NCBI GenBank assembly: GCA_037962975.1
Contig: CM075675.1
Span: 47,352,501-47,416,500, forward strand
Origin: Clitoria ternatea
Taxonomy: Eukaryota; Streptophyta; Magnoliopsida; Fabales; Fabaceae
Length of the DNA stretch: 64,000 bases
Direction: 5' to 3'
Position numbers and translations under genes: made by a program. Each line of letters begins with the position of its first letter. Positions within the stretch are counted from its first letter, which is position 1. This document shows positions 58,629-64,000 of this stretch, piece after piece. The notes beneath the pieces are model-generated. The model was not told the DNA's origin. It worked only from the letters and a program-made list of their open reading frames with translations, and ran no database searches.

Positions 58629-60081
58629 TCTTTAATTATTTTTCCTATGCATATTCATAAGTACAACAGAGGCATTTCACTCGGTAAAACCATATAGCAC
58701 ATGCATCTCATGTATTCATTATGAAATCTCATCAGATTCATCCAAGCATTTACATGCATACAATCATAAGATATCAATCGGGAATTTATCCTCTGCCATT
58801 CAGTACAAAGTACTCGGCAACCACACTAACATTCACGTAATATACATTTCATGCTCTCAATATAAAATCCATACAGGAATCAACCAACAGTCCCACATTA
58901 TTCACTCGGTATCAGTAATATCAATGTCATATACCACATACTATTAAATATTAAACTTCACACGGAACTCAGTCATAACAGAATCTTAACGCATGCACTC
59001 AGCCACTACAGATCCAGTACATTTCCAGGCATTCACATGTTCAATAACACATATTTCATGGACGGAGAAGGGTGTAACCTTACGTGACTCAGCTAACACA
59101 CACACACACTCGGTATTCAAAAGTTATTATCATATTATTCACACAACCAACATATTCACAACCATAAACACAACATACAGTACTTTCACCTGGGATCCGT
59201 CCATAACTATGCATTTGAGATGTAAAGCTCCCCCTACCTTCTGAAAAGACGTAAGAAACTCCTTTGTTTTCAGTGTTAACTCGTGCTCTGTTTCCCCGAC
59301 GCTGATTCCATTGTTTCTCCGATTCCACAGTCACTCTCTCCTGCTCAGAAATCGTCGCACCAGTCGAACACCACACACACAGCTTGTGAGACTGGTAGCT
59401 GTTCCTCCACCGAACGATCCCTCCTTGCCAACAGTGGGGAACCTCAAGTCCTCCACAACACCACAGTCGCAACTGACGAAGAGAAAAACGAAGAAGAACG
59501 AAGAAGAAGGAAGAAGAAGAGTCGCAGAGAAAGAAGAGGGAAGGTCTCGTGGAGATTTTGAGAGAATGAAGAAGTAGTTGAGAGCTCTGAGCAGGTACAC
59601 AAGGTAATGAGGAGAGTAAGTGGGAAACGTGCAATTTGGCAGCCACCATCCCATCATGTGTCATGTCTCATTACTCTCATCAGCATCAAGTTCTTTTATT
59701 TCAAATTAATTCTTAATTAATAATTAATCCTAGTTTGCAATAAATCTCAATTTTAATCTAGTCATTTATTTAATTAGGATGTTACAATCCCCATTCGGGC
59801 CCAATACTTCATCGAAAAATTATTTTGAATACATATTCGGATTCTAGACACCACCCTCTATCACCCTGACCATCAACGTCCCAATCAGAGATACTTGGTC
59901 TGACACCCATTTATTAATTGGGCATTTATTTCAGCTTTTAAAGCTATAATAAATTATTAATAGCCATAAAAATTGTCAATTTAATTATTTTGATATCCCA
60001 AAGAATTAATTAATTGAAGCATAATTATTCTCTATTTATTCTTCTTAATTTAATTTTTTTACCAATTTTTGGGATGTTACA

Positions 60082-60197
60082 TTTTGAGCTCATGGGAAAT
60101 GGATAGTTGTGATTTATGTTGGAGAGAGCTAAGGATAAAAAATCTATTAGGACGGGATCCATTTCCCACCAACACACATAGGCATGTCAAATCTACT
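60082..60197. other. Short host flank
   Basis: Sequence between LTR B2b and the small DNA element; nothing recognised. Confidence 0.5.
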
Positions 60198-60928
60198 AGG
60201 GATGTAAAAGGAATCCTCATCGTGCATGTCTATGGATAAAATCTACTTTGAATAAGATTCAGGTTGTTCAATGGACATCCATGAATAACATAAATGGATA
60301 TTTTTTATATCTAATAAGAAAATGAAAGGATGTGGATATTGATGTATTCATTCTCATGGATATTTATTTAATTAGTTTACTAAAATACCCCTATTATATT
60401 ATATTATATTATATTATATTATAAACAACCCCATTAAAATTTTTTAAAGGATATGTTTCAAGAATAGGAAAACTTAATTTTAATGCCTTATTTATTTTCA
60501 TTTGTAATTTTAGAATTAAGTTGATTGTAATGTAATCAAACTTGAGTTTAATGTCTTTAGGAAGCTTTGAATGAAATATTAAGAACTTTAAGTGGATAAA
60601 TTATTAGGAAATTTTAAATATATGAATTATTAGAAAACTCTAAATGGAAATATTATAAGGAAATTTTGATTAAATGAATTATTAGAAAACTTTGAATACA
60701 TGGACAATTAAAAAATTATTTATTTATTTATTTATATTTTTTATATTATGTTTCTTTTTATGTATTTAATGGGTATCTGCCATTATCCATGGATGTCTAA
60801 AAATCTTATGGATATCTGCGTCGTGAATATCCTCATGAATATGGATAGGATAACGATAGTATTTATGTTTGTGAATACAGATGATGCATAGTCAATATCA
60901 ACATCCATGGATATCCATTTATATCCCT
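60198..60928. mobile_element. Small non-autonomous DNA transposon, probably hAT-like (731 bp)
   Basis: Imperfect terminal inverted repeats AGGGATGTAAAAGG and (inverted) AGGGATATAAATGG are flanked by the direct repeat TCTACT (60192-60197 and 60929-60934). It is internally AT-rich with GGATATC/CATGGATATCC motifs and no coding region. The AGGG start suggests hAT, but the visible duplication is 6 bp rather than the usual 8. Confidence 0.65.
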
Positions 60929-60934
60929 TCTACT

Positions 60935-62218
60935 TGAATCTGTGAGAATCGACTTATTCTCACCTTGATTTTGGTAAATAAACTCCACTTTGATAGGGTT
61001 AAATGAAAATTCATCCTAATCCTGTAACCCACCCTAATATAATAATTCAATAATTTTGATTATAATAATAGTTAAATGATAAATAAGTTTAATTATATGT
61101 TTTCCTTAAAATATAATATAATTATGAAGTTAATTTTTTAAATTTTCCCAATGTTTATTTTTATCAATTATTTATCTTAAATTATATATTGAAGTCATTA
61201 AAATAAAAAGAAAATATAAAATATAAATAAGGGTGAAATCCTCGAGGGTTTCCTTGAATCTAACATGGATTGAAGCCGCTAAGACGTGGTTGAGTTCTAT
61301 ATGTAATTTCATACATGTTTTCTGTAAACTCAACCTAGAAGACCATCTCAATCATTGAGGGGACGAGCATAGAAAGAGAAAAACCTGTCTCGCCTTGCCC
61401 CTTTTGACTTGATTAAAGACATAATACAACAACAATTCAAAGTTACATCAATTTGGGGAAAGAACCAACCTCAGATATCGATGCATAACTTACAAAAAGA
61501 ACTTAAACCTTAACACCACTTTCCCTATTCCCTACTAACTATTTATAATATACCCAAATCATCCATTACTTTGTGTGCATAGGTATGACACCCACCAACA
61601 ACATAAACAAGCCTAATAACTCATTGATGAATCACTTTCTATTGTTATTTTAGTATCCTTAGCATGAAATTTAATACTTTTTCTATGATTACTTCAATGT
61701 TTTAGGGTAGTTTTATTGATTTTGGCCTATTTAGGCTTAAGTTAGTAATTCTACCCTTTTTTCAATTTATTACTTTTGACTAATACTCATTATTTCATTC
61801 ATAACTTTTAATGTAAGTGGTGTTTTTAAGTGTTTCTTGTTGCATTGCAAAGGTGACTCAAAGCACTTTAATTGGAAACCTTGCTCCCCGAAGATACAGA
61901 CATTTGAAGTTAGCCTCTAATACTACTATAAGAATTACAAGAATAAAGCATTCATTAGTAGTTTGTAATTAGGATTATGGCGTAATTAGGCTTTATAACC
62001 TATTTGACTTTCTGAACTTATTAGCTTAGGTTTAACTTAGAGTTAGCCTCTATATAAATAGCTTAAGTTGGAAGAATTTCACATTTTTTCTTTTACCTTC
62101 TTACATTTTTTATAATTTGAAATTGAGTTTAATTTGAGTTCTAGTTTTCTTCCTCCTGACTTCTTTCTTCTTGCATTTTTTTTGTTTCCTTCCATGATGA
62201 TTGCCTTTAAACCTTTAT
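60935..62218. other. AT-rich DNA, no gene recognised
   Basis: No domain-bearing frame, RNA gene or clear repeat boundary. Confidence 0.5.
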
Positions 62219-62557
62219 TTGTGTTTACAATTATGATGGGGGAGTAATTTCCTAGATCAATCTATGATTTTCATCCCATGAATTGATAAGGAAATGTTTT
62301 CTATTTCAATCTGATTTGATCCTTCTTTTTACCTTATCAATCTTGTCAAACTATTATTTTAGGTTTAATTTTAGTTTAGTTTCTTTTATCTCTTTCCATG
62401 ATAATTTTTATTGCATTCTCTTACATGTTTACAACTGTAATGAAAGAGTAATTCCTTAGATTGATCTATAGTTTCAAGTCCATAAGGTGATGAGGTAACA
62501 ATTACCGTCTCAAACCAAATTCAAACCTTGCTTTTACCTTCTCAATCTCATCACTGT
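62219..62557. repeat. Diverged tandem duplication, about 208-bp period
   Basis: The block with GTGTTTACAATTATGATGGG, AGTAATTTCCTAGATCAATC and TACCTTATCAATCTTGTCAA (62219-62350) is followed by a diverged copy at about 62427-62557. Confidence 0.7.
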
Positions 62558-63030
62558 TAGGGATGATGAAATGGGCTAGGCCTAACAAGCTGGCCTACCA
62601 ACCCTGCCAAAGAAGGCGAAATGAATAAAATTTTCAACTTACAGTCTCGCCATGGCCCGGTTGGCCCGACAGGCCCCCGCCAAAGAAAAAAATTATAAAT
62701 ATTAATAATAAAATAATTTATACTTTATTTTATTAAAATATATAATTTTATTTTTTAATTAAAAGAAAGTGACATCTCTTACTACTTGTACATTTCTTTT
62801 AATAATATCTTCTTTGATTTTAAAAAAATTATTTTTAGATTTTTATCTTAATTTGACATATTTTTCTAAAAAACAATTGGTGGGTCGGCGTCAATCCGCT
62901 ATTTTTTTCCAAAAAGGCATATAATTTTGGCTTTGGCGGGCTAACACAACCCATTTTTAGCGGGCTATAGAGGGGTAGGCCTAGGCCCATTAGGCCAGCC
63001 AATTTTGCCATTTATTTTCCCCTTCCAATA
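62557..63030. mobile_element. Possible hAT-like non-autonomous element
   Basis: Near-terminal inverted similarity between GATGAAATGGGCTAGGCC (left) and the reverse complement of GGCCAGCCAATTTTGCC (right), rich in GGCCCG-type words typical of plant hAT relatives. The exact ends and a target duplication are not clear. Confidence 0.4.
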
Positions 63031-64000
63031 CAGGTAATCTTTACCAAGAAAGACTGATGGTCTGTTTATAGAGGATCATTCTGCTATAACTTCGTTGTTC
63101 TAAGGAGCTGTCATGGATCTTTATCCTTTTTCACCCGTGACAGTAATCAACCCGAAAGGACAAGCTAATTTTTGGCCTAATTCTTCTTCTGATGATCGAT
63201 TCAACCTCTGATAAAAAAGATATGTCTAGTACCAATTGATGGTTCAGAGTCAGACTTAGAAGGGAAGTTGAATAAGTCTTGGACTCTTTTCGTGGAACTT
63301 AAAAACTTTGTAAGCGCAAGCGAGCAAACTTTTGTACCAGACTTTTAAGAGCAAGGATAGAGAGATTGAACACAAAAATTTATACTGGTTCACTTCCAAC
63401 TTAGAAGCTACGTCTAGTCCCTTTAAACTTGAAGGATTTCCATTATTATAAAAACACCTTTTACAATCACAACACTAGACCGTGCCACAAGAATTGTTAA
63501 CTCCACTTACTTTTGGCTTAAACCCAAATATTCTTTCAACAAGCCACTCCCGGCTCAATCCTAAGTATTCTTTCAAAAGCCTCTTCAGGTCAATAACTAT
63601 TTTCCAACAGAAACTAAGGCTGACAACACACTAGACTTTTACATAAATACAAGTTTGAATGAAAGATGTGTTAGGTTTTTCTGAGAACTTAGTGTATGAA
63701 AAGATACAAGATAAGAACAGATACACTAAGTATGAAAGACAAAGACTAAGGTCCGCTAGGAGGTGAACAACAAAGAAAGTCTTTACTTTAGAGAAGAAAA
63801 CTAAGACTGAGAACTTGAAAGAATAACTTTCATGAATTTGATATTCAATTGATGCAGGTCTTAACTTCTTCAAGATTTAAAATCCTTTCATATACATAGG
63901 CCTTTGAGATAGTCGTTATGAGTCTATTGCAGGATTTAGCTGTTGTGAGCACCAGACTTTGAAGACGAGATAGAGACAAAAGGTCTGGTGTAATGAACAT
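63031..64000. other. Unassigned sequence to window end
   Basis: The stretch GAGATTGAACACAAAAATTT and following (63365-63480) resembles the kind of sequence found in dispersed plant repeats, but I cannot name a family. The minus-strand open frame 63631-63873 has no recognisable domain. Confidence 0.4.

Larger units (their letters stand above)
56688..59786 (-). mobile_element. Solo LTR H (3.1 kb) nested in B2b
   Basis: TGAAACATCC at 56688 to GGATGTTACA at 59786, flanked by ATCCC at 56683-56687 and 59787-59791. It contains both CACTCGG units and TTCGCT-AAGCGAA palindromes (56870-57780), a CCGGCCAAGGC motif (about 57943) also found in B LTRs, and tandem hairpins (58418-58628). No coding domains are seen. 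The open frame at 59089-59664 lies in the leader-like end and shows nothing recognisable. I infer a minus sense strand from TGTAACATCC at that end. Confidence 0.92.
54297..60081 (-). mobile_element. B-family LTR fragment B2b, inverted relative to B2a, split by solo LTR H
   Basis: It reads like B-1 on the plus strand and ends GGGATGTTACA at 60081. It mirrors B2a: palindrome array (54340-54490), stem-loop module (54900-55365), CCTCCTACCTTAGGAGAAGT (about 55770) and the ACCCTAGCC-type stretch near 56145. About 330 bp that should precede the array (by comparison with the end of B2a) are missing, so the left end is truncated. It is interrupted by LTR H; the flanks ACAACAAACGAGATCCC and ATTCGGGCCCAATACTTC join to match B-2 near 37850-37890. 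Confidence 0.78.

Noticed and set aside
59089..59664. 191-codon minus-strand frame near the end of LTR H
   Set aside because: Competing frames on both strands, serine/leucine-rich, no domain; probably LTR leader sequence.

Overview
This window is plant nuclear DNA, almost certainly a eudicot and probably a legume. I infer this from the Ty3/gypsy chromovirus, the Ogre/Tat-type LTRs, the CACTA (En/Spm) transposon, the remains of a phytocyanin/early-nodulin-like gene, AT-rich host DNA and intron-split genes. No bacterial-type operon, tRNA, rRNA or CRISPR is present. Nearly all of the window is nested transposable elements. The only host-gene remnants are a broken early-nodulin-like phytocyanin (11418-12374, minus) and two exons of a LAZ1/TMEM184-like gene carried inside the CACTA element.

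Layout. 1-9459: a Ty3/gypsy chromovirus (element A, sense strand minus) with about 3.9 kb LTRs. Its left LTR runs off the window and its gag-pol is broken by stops and one frameshift. 9460-13080: AT-rich host DNA with the phytocyanin pseudogene. 13086-29435: a solo LTR (B-1, target duplication ATGGT) split by an 11.2 kb CACTA element (16793-28022, target duplication GCT) that carries a TNP2-type transposase gene and a second, TnpA-like gene. 29441-30754: AT-rich host DNA. 30851-33591: an Ogre/Tat-like LTR (E-2) with primer-binding site and a truncated leader. 33592-51335: a giant-LTR element (C) whose whole internal region is about 240 bp. Its 3' LTR was hit by two other elements, both now solo LTRs (B-2, 37432-42664, GTAAC; E-1, 47216-49381, AAAGG). 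51336-60081: two head-to-head B-type LTR fragments, the second hosting another solo LTR (H, 56688-59786, ATCCC). 60082-64000: AT-rich DNA with one convincing and one tentative small hAT-like element.

Several boundaries can be proved inside the window, because an uninterrupted relative of the target site is present elsewhere (CACTA in B-1 against B-2; E-1 in C against the other C LTR; H in B2 against B-2).

Most unusual signals. (1) The same short motif, CCGAGTG on the element sense strand, forms long arrays in LTRs of three different families (A, E and H). (2) B-family LTRs carry a GC-rich stem-loop module whose stems keep pairing through compensatory changes in four copies, and H has its own tandem hairpins with compensatory changes. 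(3) B-family LTRs carry arrays of short palindromes whose sequence differs between relatives (CTCGCTTGAGCGAG, TAATCGATTA, CTCGCCTGGGCGAG). (4) The CACTA carries host-gene exons antisense to its own transposase genes. None of these has been tested by computation here; checks are given with each finding.
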